From NCBI GenBank assembly GCA_965197825.1, contig CBDANW010000003.1, forward strand, positions 248,001 to 312,000: DNA of 64,000 bases. The letters are read 5' to 3'. This DNA comes from CBDANW01 sp965197825. GTDB taxonomy: Bacteria > Acidobacteriota > Vicinamibacteria > Marinacidobacterales > DATDRI01. The notes beneath the pieces were generated by a model. The model saw nothing but the letters and a program-made list of their open reading frames with translations. It ran no database searches and was not told where the DNA came from. Positions 26,271 to 35,415 of this stretch are shown one piece after another. The stretch's first letter is position 1; each line of letters opens with the position of its first letter. A program made the position numbers and the translations under genes.

Positions 26271-27671
26271 TCAGCTCGCGCAGTTGAACATGCCACGCTT
26301 TTGGATCATCGCGCCCACCTCCGCCGGAACCATCTTCTTCCAGGATGGATCTCCGGACTGTATCTTCTCGAGGACGTCGGCGGGGAAGATCGGTAGGTAG
26401 TCTTCGGTAAAACCCGGGAGATCCTCGATGCAGTCGTTTTCGATGAGGTAGGCGTAGAGGTGCCTCAGGTGGGGTGCCACCTGGAGGTTCTTGGCGTTTA
26501 CCAGCTCTCCCGTTTCTGGATCTCTCAGGGGATAGATGAAGAGCTTCAGATGGTTCTTGAACAGACGGCCTAGCGACTCCAGAATGCCACCGCCGAGATC
26601 GTCGTAGTACTTTTCCTCGAAGACCTCTTGAAGGCTTGGGACGCCCAGGACCATCGCGATCTTCCTCTGCGTGTGGCCAAAGAGGTAGGTGGCGAGCTTG
26701 AAGTATCGGGCGTAGCGGGAAATCAACACGGTTTTTCCCAGAGCACCCAGCGAATCCGCCCGATCCAGAAAATCTTTATCATCGATCTCGCCTCGGTGGA
26801 GTAGATCCCGCAAGTTCATCTCGAAGACGACCACAGTCTCGTCCTCGCGCACGTCTGGATCGGCGAAGAACGCCCGCTGCGCGCACTCCAGCATGTCGAG
26901 GGTGGCGATGGTAATGGGGCGGAAGCTACCGCGCTCGACCAGAACGTTCTTCTTGTAGAAGACGTCCGCCGGTTGTACCACCTCGCCGCTAGCGGTGAAC
27001 ATCGCCGCTCCCGTGAGGCCGCGATGGACGAGCTGCAGGCTCATGAGGCGATTGTCGACGCCCCGAAACGCCTGGCCGGAGAAGTTGACCATGTCGACTT
27101 CAACTCTCTCCGGAGTCAAGTCGTCCAAGAGACAGCCGAGCAGGAGCCCTGGATCGTGATGAAGGCAGAAGGCTCCGTAGACGAGATTAACGCCGAGGAC
27201 CCCCAGCGCTTCTTGCTGCTGGAGGTTGTCCCCGTCCAGCAACCGAACGTGGATGACGATCTGGGACGGCTCGGCACCGGGCTCGACCAGGAAACGCATG
27301 CCCAGCCACCCTTGTCCGGGGCCCCTCTTGGCATAGCTCGCGGCGGCCACGGTGTCGGCAAAGACAAAGAATTGCGAGCTCTCCCCGCGCTTATCCTTCA
27401 GACGCTTTTCGAGCAGCCGATACTCGTGATCCAGCATCGACAGAAGCCGGTCCTCACTGACGTAACGCTGGGCGGCCCCGTAGATCGCGTCGCTGAACGC
27501 CATGTCGTAGGCGCTCATCGTTTTGGCAACGGTGCCCGAGGCGCCTCCGACCTGGAAGAACCAGCGCGCGACTTCCTGACCGGCACCGATCTCCGCGAAC
27601 GTGCCGTACTTGTCGCTGTCGAGATTAATGCGAAGCGCCTTCTGGTGAGTGTTCGGAGTCTGCTTCTCCAT
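26271..27671 (-). CDS. conserved cytoplasmic protein of unknown function
   Basis: 466 residues. The start LRINLDSDKYGTFAEIGAGQ followed by EVARWFFQVGGASGTVAKTM is a highly conserved signature of a widespread bacterial family often mislabelled in databases as TonB-dependent receptor or nicotinate-nucleotide adenylyltransferase. It has neither a signal peptide nor a beta-barrel, nor an HxGH nucleotidyltransferase motif that I can see, so I reject both names. It is the last gene of a four-gene minus-strand run after cyclophilin, MetF and UbiD, with a 22-base gap. Function unknown. Confidence 0.8.
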   Translation of the reverse strand: MEKQTPNTHQKALRINLDSDKYGTFAEIGAGQEVARWFFQVGGASGTVAKTMSAYDMAFSDAIYGAAQRYVSEDRLLSMLDHEYRLLEKRLKDKRGESSQFFVFADTVAAASYAKRGPGQGWLGMRFLVEPGAEPSQIVIHVRLLDGDNLQQQEALGVLGVNLVYGAFCLHHDPGLLLGCLLDDLTPERVEVDMVNFSGQAFRGVDNRLMSLQLVHRGLTGAAMFTASGEVVQPADVFYKKNVLVERGSFRPITIATLDMLECAQRAFFADPDVREDETVVVFEMNLRDLLHRGEIDDKDFLDRADSLGALGKTVLISRYARYFKLATYLFGHTQRKIAMVLGVPSLQEVFEEKYYDDLGGGILESLGRLFKNHLKLFIYPLRDPETGELVNAKNLQVAPHLRHLYAYLIENDCIEDLPGFTEDYLPIFPADVLEKIQSGDPSWKKMVPAEVGAMIQKRGMFNCAS

Positions 27672-27693
27672 AAAGCTCAGCCTACGAGTGGGC

Positions 27694-28125
27694 CTACTCT
27701 TCTTTGATGGTGACGCTTTCCATCACGTTGCCCTGCTGCACGGCATCGACGACGTCTTGGCCAGAGAGGACCTTGCCGAACACCGAGTGCTTGCCGTCCA
27801 GCCACGGGGTGGGCACGTGGGTGATGAAGAACTGAGAACCGTTCGTGCCGGGGCCGGAATTGGCCATCGAGAGAACACCCGGGCCGGCGTGTTTGAGGTC
27901 GGCGTGGAACTCGTCCTCGAAGGTGTAGCCGGGCCCGCCGGTGCCGGTGCCCTGAGGGCAGCCGGTCTGGATCATGAAGTCGGGGATGACCCGGTGAAAC
28001 TTGAGGTTGTTGTAGAAGCCCTGACCGACGAGTTTTTCGAAATTGGCGACGGTCTTCGGAGCCTTGTCGTCGTGAAGCTGGAGCTTGATGGTGCCACGAT
28101 TGGTAACGATTTCGACCACTTTCAT
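27694..28125 (-). CDS. cyclophilin-type peptidyl-prolyl isomerase
   Basis: 143 residues, no signal, so cytoplasmic. The cyclophilin fold is complete: FHRVIPDFMIQTGCP, GTGGPGYTFEDEF, VLSMANSGPGTNGSQFFI, LDGKHSVFGKV. The catalytic Arg is in FHRVI and the Gln in MIQTG. It speeds proline isomerisation in folding proteins. AAAGGAA precedes the ATG. Gaps to its neighbours are 30 and 22 bases, consistent with one transcript. Confidence 0.92.
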   Translation of the reverse strand: MKVVEIVTNRGTIKLQLHDDKAPKTVANFEKLVGQGFYNNLKFHRVIPDFMIQTGCPQGTGTGGPGYTFEDEFHADLKHAGPGVLSMANSGPGTNGSQFFITHVPTPWLDGKHSVFGKVLSGQDVVDAVQQGNVMESVTIKEE

Positions 28126-28155
28126 TCTTGAGGTTCCTTTCGTGATATTTCCTTG

Positions 28156-29061
28156 TCAGGGTGTCTTTTTTAGCGCCGCCGCAGGGCGCGCGCCGCTGAG
28201 TTTGTCCAGTCCCAGGTTTTGCCAGATTCGAACCGAGGCTTCCGCTCGGTTGAGCGTGTAACAGTGGATTCCCGGTGCCCCGTTCCGTAGGAGATCCTCC
28301 GCCTGCTGGGTGGCGATCTCGATCCCCAGCTCGAGTTGCGCGGCTTTGTCGTCCGCAAAGGCTTCCATGCGCTTACGTATCCAGAGCGGGACATCGGCGC
28401 CGCATTTCTCGGAAAAGCTCGCGATCTGCTGGAAGTCCGCGATGGGCATCAGACCGGCCACGATGGGGATAGTAACCCCCAGGCGCTCGACGTCTTCCCG
28501 GAAGCGATAGTACGAGGCGTTGTTGAAGAAGTACTGCGTCACCGCGATGTCCGCGCCCGCATCCACCTTCCTGACGAAGTTTTCGATGTCTCTGTGGGGG
28601 TCTTTGGTCTCGGGGTGGAACTCCGGATAACAGGCCACGTGAATCTTGAATCCGCCGAAGTCCTTGACGAACGCCACCAGCTCGTTGGCGAAGGAAAAAT
28701 CACTTGCCAGCGGCGCGGGCGCGTCCTTCGGGACGTCTCCTCGCAGCACGAAGAGGCGATCGAAGCCGGCGTTCCGGTAGCGTTCCAGGTAGTCGCGAAG
28801 GAGCTCCTTGCTCGAGCCGATACAGGAAATATGGGGAGCCGCAGCGAGTCCCGACTGCTTGACGATGCTCAAGCAGGTCGAAAGCGTTCCTTCCCGTGCG
28901 CTTCCACCCGCGCCGAACGTCACGGAGACGAAATCCGGCGACAGCGGAGCCAACCGGTCCACCGCCCTCGCGAGACTCTTCTTTCCTTTGTCGGTCTTGG
29001 GCGGATAGAACTCGAAGGAGAGATCGTAGTTGGCGCGGGAACTGGATGCAGGTTTCGTCAA
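28156..29061 (-). CDS. metF: methylenetetrahydrofolate reductase
   Basis: 301 residues, TTG start at 29061. The N-terminus DLSFEFYPPKTDKGKKSLAR holds the catalytic Glu of FEFYPP. FVSVTFGAGGSARE, HISCIG, LFVLRGD and DIAVTQYFFNNASYY match FAD- and folate-binding regions; PIVAGLMPI is near the end. It reduces 5,10-methylene-THF to 5-methyl-THF for methionine synthesis. Length and motifs are normal. Lies between the UbiD-type and cyclophilin genes on the same strand. Confidence 0.93.
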   Translation of the reverse strand: MTKPASSSRANYDLSFEFYPPKTDKGKKSLARAVDRLAPLSPDFVSVTFGAGGSAREGTLSTCLSIVKQSGLAAAPHISCIGSSKELLRDYLERYRNAGFDRLFVLRGDVPKDAPAPLASDFSFANELVAFVKDFGGFKIHVACYPEFHPETKDPHRDIENFVRKVDAGADIAVTQYFFNNASYYRFREDVERLGVTIPIVAGLMPIADFQQIASFSEKCGADVPLWIRKRMEAFADDKAAQLELGIEIATQQAEDLLRNGAPGIHCYTLNRAEASVRIWQNLGLDKLSGARPAAALKKTP

Positions 29062-29113
29062 GATTCGGTCACACCTGATGTTTTCGCGCGATACGTGCGT
29101 TCATTATGACGAT

Positions 29114-30946
29114 TCACAAGATCCCGTGCAAACTCTTGCCTTTAGAGGCCATGGCGTCGACTCGTTTGGAAACGGCCGGTTCCTCGACGAGTGGGGGTGC
29201 GTGGTGCGGCTTGAGACGCGCGTCGATGATCAACGATTTCCGGCATCCCCAGTGCTTTTGCTCGATGAAGCTCGAGACGCCGTGGATGTCGTGAGAAGGG
29301 TTGGAGCGCGTGAAGGTGATCCAGAGAAAGTTGCGGAGGCTCTCGGCGGTGAAGCCGGCGTTGTCGACCAGGACGAGCAGCGGCAGGCCCTCGAGATCGC
29401 ACGCAGCGTCGATTTGCTCGGCGAACGCTCTGATCTCCTTTTCCGCGCTCTCGTAATCTGAGAAGCGCGGTGCCTGAACGACCAGGACACCGAGCAGAGC
29501 CAGAGCGGCACCCGAGTATCCGTCCGGTAGCCGGAAGCGGGAGGGGAGCTCTTTCGCGAGCTCTCGCTTCCTATTCCCGGCCGCGGCCACCACGACCTTG
29601 GAGCCCGAGTTGATGCCGGTCCCCGAGTAGTCGAGCGTGTCGATCGTCGTGCGGGTTTGAAAGTGGAGATCGCGCGTCCAGTCGACACGTTCCAGGACAT
29701 GTTGAAGGAAGGCATCGACGCGATGGATGTCAATGGTCGGATCATCTTCCCCGGCAATGATGAAGAGATACTTCGCCAGCGAAGCCTGCCCGAAGCCGAG
29801 AACGGCATTGGCGAGGGTGAGAAGTTCCTGCGGGAGGCGCTCGCCATAGGGAACGTAGCGTTCGCTCCCGACGGCAAGCAGCAAGGGATGCACGCCGGCC
29901 TCGTCCACCGCGTGGATCGCTTTCAGTCCCGGAAGCTCGACGGGCACCATGGGGTGCGTGATCTCGTGGATGAGCGCTCCGAAGGTGGTGTCTTCCTGGG
30001 GAGGCCGCCCGACCACCGTGAACGGCCAGATGGCGCCCCGCCGATGGTAAACCTTCTCCACTTCCAGAACGGGAAACTCGTGAGTGAGGCTGTAGTAGCC
30101 AAGATGATCGCCGAAGGGGCCTTCGGGAAGTGTGCGCGTGGGATCGATGGTCCCGGTGATGCAGAAGTCGGCGTCGGATGAGAGGACGAAGCCGTCTCTT
30201 CTCGTATAGCGAAAGCGGCGTCCACCCAGCATCCCCGCGAACAGCAGCTCGCTGAGACCTTCCGGCAACGGCATCACCGCGCCGAACGTGTGTGCGGGAG
30301 GTCCACCTATGAAGACGCTCACCTTCAGCTTTTCTCCGCCGCGGACGGCGGCAGCATGGTGGACGCCCAATCCGCGGTGGATCTGATAATGAAGGCCTAT
30401 TTCTTTTCCTTGTTGGTACTTGTTTCCTGAGAGTTGCAGACGGTACATGCCGACGTTCGAGTTCATGATCCCGCCGCGATCGGGGTTCTCCGAATAAACC
30501 TGGCTGAGCGTTACGAAGGGGCCGCCGTCATCGGGCCAGCTTTGAATCTGCGGCAGCTCGGGGATCGTCGCCGTCTCGTCCAACACCGCTCCGCCCGAGA
30601 CTTCCATTGGCAGAGAATGGAGCGCCGTGAGCGGAGACGACAGGAACGTGAGCGGAGAGCGGAAGAATCGGGAAGGGTCGGCCTTTAGCTGGACGATCTT
30701 CGCCACGCGCTCCAGCGTGTCGCGGAACAAGAAGCGGCTGCGCGCGATTGTGCCGAAGAGATTCGAGACCGCAGGGAAGCGACAGCTCTTGACGTTCTCG
30801 AAGAGAACCGCCGGTCCCTGGACCTGATAGACGCGTCTTTGGATCTCCGCCATCTCCAGATAGGGGTCGACTTCCTCGGGAACACGCACCAAGTGGCTGT
30901 GCCGCTCCAGATCGAGGACGCATTCCCGTAGGCTCTTGTATCCCAT
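29114..30946 (-). CDS. UbiD family prenyl-FMN decarboxylase
   Basis: 610 residues. Opens MGYKSLRECVLDLERHSHLV, then the prFMN-site Arg motif NSNVGMYRLQLSG and the catalytic acidic region TLPEGPFGDHLGYYS (Glu, Asp and His ligands). It decarboxylates an aromatic or enoic acid with prenylated FMN; the substrate cannot be told. The C-terminal third is longer than in UbiD proper (about 490 residues) and resembles the 3-octaprenyl-4-hydroxybenzoate/menaquinone (MqnL-like) variants of about 600 residues. No UbiX partner in the window. First gene of the four-gene minus run. Confidence 0.85.
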   Translation of the reverse strand: MGYKSLRECVLDLERHSHLVRVPEEVDPYLEMAEIQRRVYQVQGPAVLFENVKSCRFPAVSNLFGTIARSRFLFRDTLERVAKIVQLKADPSRFFRSPLTFLSSPLTALHSLPMEVSGGAVLDETATIPELPQIQSWPDDGGPFVTLSQVYSENPDRGGIMNSNVGMYRLQLSGNKYQQGKEIGLHYQIHRGLGVHHAAAVRGGEKLKVSVFIGGPPAHTFGAVMPLPEGLSELLFAGMLGGRRFRYTRRDGFVLSSDADFCITGTIDPTRTLPEGPFGDHLGYYSLTHEFPVLEVEKVYHRRGAIWPFTVVGRPPQEDTTFGALIHEITHPMVPVELPGLKAIHAVDEAGVHPLLLAVGSERYVPYGERLPQELLTLANAVLGFGQASLAKYLFIIAGEDDPTIDIHRVDAFLQHVLERVDWTRDLHFQTRTTIDTLDYSGTGINSGSKVVVAAAGNRKRELAKELPSRFRLPDGYSGAALALLGVLVVQAPRFSDYESAEKEIRAFAEQIDAACDLEGLPLLVLVDNAGFTAESLRNFLWITFTRSNPSHDIHGVSSFIEQKHWGCRKSLIIDARLKPHHAPPLVEEPAVSKRVDAMASKGKSLHGIL

Positions 30947-31035
30947 GGTGATACCGCGAGGACGATACCATAGTCGAGCGACTCGTTTCGGTGACAGGTC
31001 CTAATTTGAAGCGCTACACCTTGTGTCGCGCTGCA

Positions 31036-31080
31036 GGCGTCAATCGGCGTGGCCGTTGGGTATCAGCGGGGTCAGACGCC
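31036..31080 (-). repeat. REP-like palindromic intergenic repeat, copy 1
   Basis: Reads GGCGTCAAT to GGGGTCAGACGCC over 45 bases; its reverse complement has the same layout as the two copies at 48074 and 48156 (GGCGTCTGAC..CC, spacer, ATTGACGCC). It resembles the GGGGTCAGAC-type REP repeats associated with RAYT transposases. Confidence 0.55.
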
Positions 31081-31132
31081 AGTAGCTGTCCCCGAAATAG
31101 GCAGAAATAGCCCAGGGGGGTATGATCGGTGC

Positions 31133-31913
31133 GTGGCGCCGGCGGACCGACCTCTTATCCTCGTTTCCAACGATGACGGCTATCTCGCGCCAGGCCTGAA
31201 CGCTCTGGTAGAGGCGGTAGAACCTCTGGGGGAAGTGTGGGTGGTGGCCCCCGAACACGAGCAGAGCGCGACATCGCACTCCATCTCGCTCCATCGCCCG
31301 CTCCGCATCCGCGAAATCTCGCCACGCTGGCTGGCGAGTGGACGGCACGCCCACCGATTGCTCGTATTTGGGGATCAACTACATCTTGAAGGACCGCAAG
31401 CCAACGCTCATGCTCTCGGGAATCAACCACGGGCCCAATATGGCCGACGACGTGACCTACTCCGGCACGGTCGCTGCCGCCATGGAGGCGTCCATCTTCA
31501 AGGTCCCTGCCATCGCCTTCAGCCTCGTGAGCCGCGAGGAGTTCGACTTCGGGCCCGCCGCCCGCTTTGCGCACGCTCTCGTCGAGGCGGCGCTTGCCCG
31601 ACCGATGTCACCCAGTATGCTGCTCAACGTCAACGTTCCGTCCGGTGTCGATCCCAAGCGCTACGTTGTGACTCGTCTTGGCAAACACACCTACGGGTTC
31701 GACGTGATCGAAAACACCGCCCCCCGTGGTCGCAAGTACTACTGGATCGGCGGCAGCGAGTACGAGCACGAAGATATTCCCGGAAGCGATTGCAACGCCG
31801 TCCTACGCGACAAGTTGATATCGGTGACGCCGCTTCACCTCGGTCTCACCGATGACAAGATGAGGGAGTCGATAGCGGCGAATTGGTCGCTCGACGGCTT
31901 CGAGAGTAAGTGA
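31133..31913 (+). pseudogene. surE: SurE 5'/3'-nucleotidase, one frameshift
   Basis: From GTG 31133: LILVSNDDGYLAPGLNALVE with the metal-binding DD, VWVVAPEHEQSATSHSISLH, then the frame breaks near 31336 (RWLASG). It resumes as VDGTPTDCSYLGINYILKDR and SGINHGPNMADDVTYSGTVA to a stop at 31913. One inserted base accounts for the break. If repaired, about 260 residues, the normal SurE size. SurE dephosphorylates nucleoside monophosphates and polyphosphate. The downstream methyltransferase ATG overlaps its stop. Confidence 0.85.
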
Positions 31914-32527
31914 TGGGCGTCTACGATGACCAGATCCTTCCTCGCGTCATCAACTGGTTCATGGCTGGAGGCGACTTCACTCCCCATCGGAAAGAGTGTC
32001 TCAAAGGGGTCTCGGGCGATGTGCTTGAGATTGGCTTCGGATCGGGACTCAACCTACCGCACTACCCGTCGGACGTCCGAAAGCTCTTTGCCCTCGATCC
32101 GGCGACGCTGGGGCGCCGGTTGGCGGAGGAGAGGATCGCGGTGTGCCCCTTTCCGGTGGAGTTCGTCGGTCTCTATGGAGAGGCGATACCGCTGAACGAC
32201 GCCGCGGTTGACGCCGCCGTGAGCACGTGGACGCTCTGCACCATTCCAGATCCCGTCAAGGCCCTCTGCGAGATCCGACGGGTGCTGCGACCGGGAGGGC
32301 GGTTTCATTTCGTCGAACACGGCCGATCGCCTGAGGAAAAAGTAGCGCGCTGGCAAGATCGAGTGACCCCGTTCCAAAAGCTGGTCGGGGGAGGCTGCCA
32401 TCTCAATCGGAAGATCGACGCCCTCGTTCTAGAAGCGGGATTCGAGATGGAACGGCTGGGAAACCTCTACATGAAGGGGCCGAAGATCGGGACCTACCTT
32501 TACAAGGGCGTGGCGGTCACAACCTGA
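31913..32527 (+). CDS. class I SAM-dependent methyltransferase
   Basis: 204 residues from ATG 31913. The SAM loop is VLEIGFGSGLNLPHYP, a glycine-rich form typical of the METTL7/UbiE-like group, with STWTLCTIPDPVKALCEIRR and VLRPGGRFHFVEHGRSPEE. The end NRKIDALVLEAGFEME is also typical. Substrate unknown; these often act on small thiols or lipids. Coupled to surE by an overlapping stop. Confidence 0.82.
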   Translation: MGVYDDQILPRVINWFMAGGDFTPHRKECLKGVSGDVLEIGFGSGLNLPHYPSDVRKLFALDPATLGRRLAEERIAVCPFPVEFVGLYGEAIPLNDAAVDAAVSTWTLCTIPDPVKALCEIRRVLRPGGRFHFVEHGRSPEEKVARWQDRVTPFQKLVGGGCHLNRKIDALVLEAGFEMERLGNLYMKGPKIGTYLYKGVAVTT

Positions 32528-32592
32528 AGCGGTTCTGGACCTACCTTGATCGGCCGCGACCCATTGCGGATACTTCTTCGAGTGGTGGGAAA

Positions 32593-33894
32593 ATGAAAGG
32601 ACAGGTGATGGGAAGCGTGACTCGAGCCTCAGCTATCGCACTTCTGCTGCCCCTATTGGCGTTTGTCCCCGCGCAAGCTTCTGCCGACGACTGGCCGCAG
32701 TTTCGTGGACCCGATCAAGGGAGAACGCCGGAGACGGATCTGCCGGTGAGCTGGAGCGCTACGGAGAACGTTCGTTGGAAGACGCCTCTTCCTGGGCCGG
32801 GGCACTCCTCGCCCATCATATGGGGCGATCGTATCTTTCTGACCGCCTTCGAGCCCGAGTCGACCGGCATGATCGCCAGCCTGATGAACAGGTTCGGGTC
32901 GATGGAAGGTCGGCTCCTGGTCCTTTCTCTCGACAAACCAACCGGACGCATCCTTTGGGAGCGGGAAGTCGTTGTCGACTCCATTGCGGCGGTACACAGC
33001 ACAAACGCCGCTGCTTCCCCGACCCCGGTCACCGATGGCGAGTTGGTCTACGTCTACTTCGGGCAGCAGGGGCTGACGGCTTTCGATTTCGATGGCGACG
33101 TCGTTTGGGAAAAGACCCTCGGTACGTTTCCCAATGAATGGGGTTTCGCCAGCTCGCCGGTGCTCCACGGAGACGAGCTCATTCTCGTCTCCGATAGCGA
33201 CGCCGAGGATTTCCTGCTCGCGGTGGACAAAAAGACAGGTGATGAGTTCTGGAGAACGTCACGCAACGGTGCCGCACGCGCCTGGCCCGTGCCGGTGATC
33301 TGGAACGTGGAGGGTGAGGAACAGATCGTTGTGAGCGGCAGTGGGGTGGTCAGGGCCTACGATCCGGAGAACGGCCGGGAGCTGTGGAGGGTGAGCGGCC
33401 TGACTAAGTGGGTGGCCCCGACTCCGGTGGTCGCGCACGGGCTGCTCTACGTTGTTTCCGGTGGACCCGGAGGCAGTGTCGGCATGGCGATCCGCCCCGG
33501 CGGTCGAGGCGACATTACCAACACCCACGTCGCCTGGCGCTATGACCGTTCCACCCCGTACATCCCGTCGCCGGTGGTGTTAGGCGACTACTTCTACATG
33601 GTGAGAAGCGGAGGCGTCATGACCTGTCTCAACGCTCGAACCGGAGAGGAAGTCTGGCAGGAGAGACTACCCGCCAGGGGTGACTACTACGCGAGTCTCA
33701 TCGCCGCCGAGGACAAGATCTATGCCCTCAGCGAAGACGGCGAGGCAACGGTTGTTGCCGCCGGTCCGGAGTACAGGGTATTGAGCTCCAACTCCATGGG
33801 CGAGCGCACCATGGCCACACCTGCTGTCTCCGACGGCCAGCTGTTCATCCGCACTGACGAAACGCTTTTGGCGATCGGTGGCTCTCGGCGCTAG
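32593..33894 (+). CDS. exported PQQ-like beta-propeller protein
   Basis: 433 residues; ATG 32608 has the better ribosome site (AAGGA) and is a possible start. A signal peptide ending ...VPAQASA is followed by DDWPQFRGPDQGRTPETDLP, typical of exported PQQ-repeat proteins. Repeated blades carry the G.. LWE/LWR motif (GRILWEREV, GRELWRVSG, GEEVWQERL). It lacks a recognisable dehydrogenase active site, so it is probably a structural propeller or BamB-like scaffold. Downstream gene begins 7 bases after its stop. Confidence 0.8.
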   Translation: MKGQVMGSVTRASAIALLLPLLAFVPAQASADDWPQFRGPDQGRTPETDLPVSWSATENVRWKTPLPGPGHSSPIIWGDRIFLTAFEPESTGMIASLMNRFGSMEGRLLVLSLDKPTGRILWEREVVVDSIAAVHSTNAAASPTPVTDGELVYVYFGQQGLTAFDFDGDVVWEKTLGTFPNEWGFASSPVLHGDELILVSDSDAEDFLLAVDKKTGDEFWRTSRNGAARAWPVPVIWNVEGEEQIVVSGSGVVRAYDPENGRELWRVSGLTKWVAPTPVVAHGLLYVVSGGPGGSVGMAIRPGGRGDITNTHVAWRYDRSTPYIPSPVVLGDYFYMVRSGGVMTCLNARTGEEVWQERLPARGDYYASLIAAEDKIYALSEDGEATVVAAGPEYRVLSSNSMGERTMATPAVSDGQLFIRTDETLLAIGGSRR

Positions 33895-33900
33895 TGTAAC

Positions 33901-34545
33901 GTGAAGCTCATATCCATCAACGTCGGAGGCCCGCGCGAGATCGAGTGGGGCGGAAGGCTCGTTCGCACTTCGATCTTCAAGGATCCCGTCGCCGGTCCCG
34001 TCCACGCCGGCAAGCCAAACCTCGCCGGCGACGAGCAATCCGATCTTACCGTCCACGGGGGCGTGGATAAGGCCATCTACGTCTATCCCTCCGAGCACTA
34101 CCCCTACTGGCGCGAGCAACTTCCCGAAATGGAGCTTCCGTGGGGTGCCTTTGGCGAGAACCTCACCACCGAGGGCCTGAGCGAGAAAGATGTGAAGATC
34201 GGAGACCGCTTAGGCACCGGATCGGCCAAGTTTGTGGTCACCCAGCCTCGACTTCCTTGCTTCAAGCTGGGTATTCGATTCGGGCGCCCAGACATGGTGA
34301 AGCGGTTCCACCAGAGCGGCCGCTCGGGCTTCTATCTCACCGTGCTTCAAGAGGGCGAGATTTCTGCGGGGGATACGATCGATTGGTTTCCGGAAGGGCA
34401 GCCGAGTGTCAGCGTCTCAGACATCGTAAGGCTCTACACGACGAAGAACCCAGAACCGGACCTGCTACGCCAAGCGAGTGAGCTCAGTGCTCTTCCCGAC
34501 GGCTGGCGGGAACATTTTCGCGACCGTCTGGAGGAATCCGGCTAA
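33901..34545 (+). CDS. MOSC domain protein (YiiM-like)
   Basis: 214 residues from a GTG. MKLISINVGGPREIEW is the usual YiiM start; the core has SDLTVHGGVDKAIYVYPSEH, WGAFGENLTTEGL and, in QPRLPCFKLG, the conserved MOSC Cys that binds the molybdenum cofactor sulfur or Mo. YiiM-type proteins reduce N-hydroxylated compounds with the Mo cofactor. Length is as expected (about 210). Follows the PQQ-like gene closely. Confidence 0.85.
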   Translation: MKLISINVGGPREIEWGGRLVRTSIFKDPVAGPVHAGKPNLAGDEQSDLTVHGGVDKAIYVYPSEHYPYWREQLPEMELPWGAFGENLTTEGLSEKDVKIGDRLGTGSAKFVVTQPRLPCFKLGIRFGRPDMVKRFHQSGRSGFYLTVLQEGEISAGDTIDWFPEGQPSVSVSDIVRLYTTKNPEPDLLRQASELSALPDGWREHFRDRLEESG

Positions 34546-34662
34546 GGAATGGGGGATAGCACATGGCCCAATCACTAACGGAAGAAACCGCCCGGGTACT
34601 AACACCTCTTGCGCGGCAACAAAGCCAACTTATGTTCGTTGCCGCATGAAACGGAGAGACTC

Positions 34663-35385
34663 ATGAAGCACAAAATGCTCGTCCCTATTGGCATCCTCTT
34701 ATTCGTCGTCGGCAGTCGAGTGGCCGTTGCCCAGGAAGAAAAGGACACCGTGGACTCGCTCAAGATCACCATACTGTCCACGATGCTCACGGATGCGACC
34801 GGCATTGGTGAATGGGGTTTCGCCGCGCTGGTCGAAGCGGACGGGCATCGGATTCTCTTCGACACGGGTCGACTGCCCGACACGGTGCTCGAGAATGCGA
34901 AGGCGCTCGGGGTGGAGCTCGCTGACGTCGAGGACGTGATTCTGAGCCACAACCACTTCGACCACACCGGAGGCCCGGTGAACCTGCGCCGGAGCTCGCG
35001 AAGGAGAGCGAGGCTGCCGTTTCCCGAGTACATGTGGGCCGAGGGATTTTCTGGGAACGACCGGAGCGCCCGGGACGGGTCGGCATGCCCGCCGTGAAGA
35101 GGGACTACGAAAAGATCGGCGGGAGCTTCATCGAGCACGCGGAGCCTGCCGAGATTTTCCCTGGCGTTTGGTTGACGGGTCCCGTGCCCCGCATCCACCC
35201 GGAGCGGTATTGGAACGAGACGGGTCGGGTCCACGCACCGGGCGGTCTCGTGCAAGACACCATTCCGGAAAGCCAGTCGCCGGTCATCAATACCAACCAG
35301 GGGCTCGTTGTGATCTCGGGCTGCGGTCATGCCGGCATCATCAATACGCTCGAGTACGCACGGAAGACGGTTCGCGTCCCTCTAC
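34663..35385 (+). pseudogene. exported metallo-beta-lactamase-fold hydrolase, frameshifted and truncated
   Basis: ATG 34663 with GGAGAG upstream; signal peptide MKHKMLVPIGILLFVVGSRV. The MBL motif SHNHFDHTGG is present. The frame shifts near 34990 and resumes as LAKESEAAVSRVHVGRGIFW through SGCGHAGIINTLEYARKTV, then ends in unrelated sequence about 30 bases before the DUF3500 gene. The final metal-binding HCTG region of this subgroup (often annotated as a dihydropterin-phosphate synthase-like hydrolase) is missing. Two lesions, so a pseudogene. Confidence 0.75.
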
Positions 35386-35415
35386 AATGCCATTCCGTTT
35401 TGCCGAGGAGGAACC

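Noticed and set aside
26271..27671. TonB-dependent receptor or nicotinate-nucleotide adenylyltransferase
   Set aside because: These common database names do not fit: no signal peptide, no barrel, no HxGH motif.
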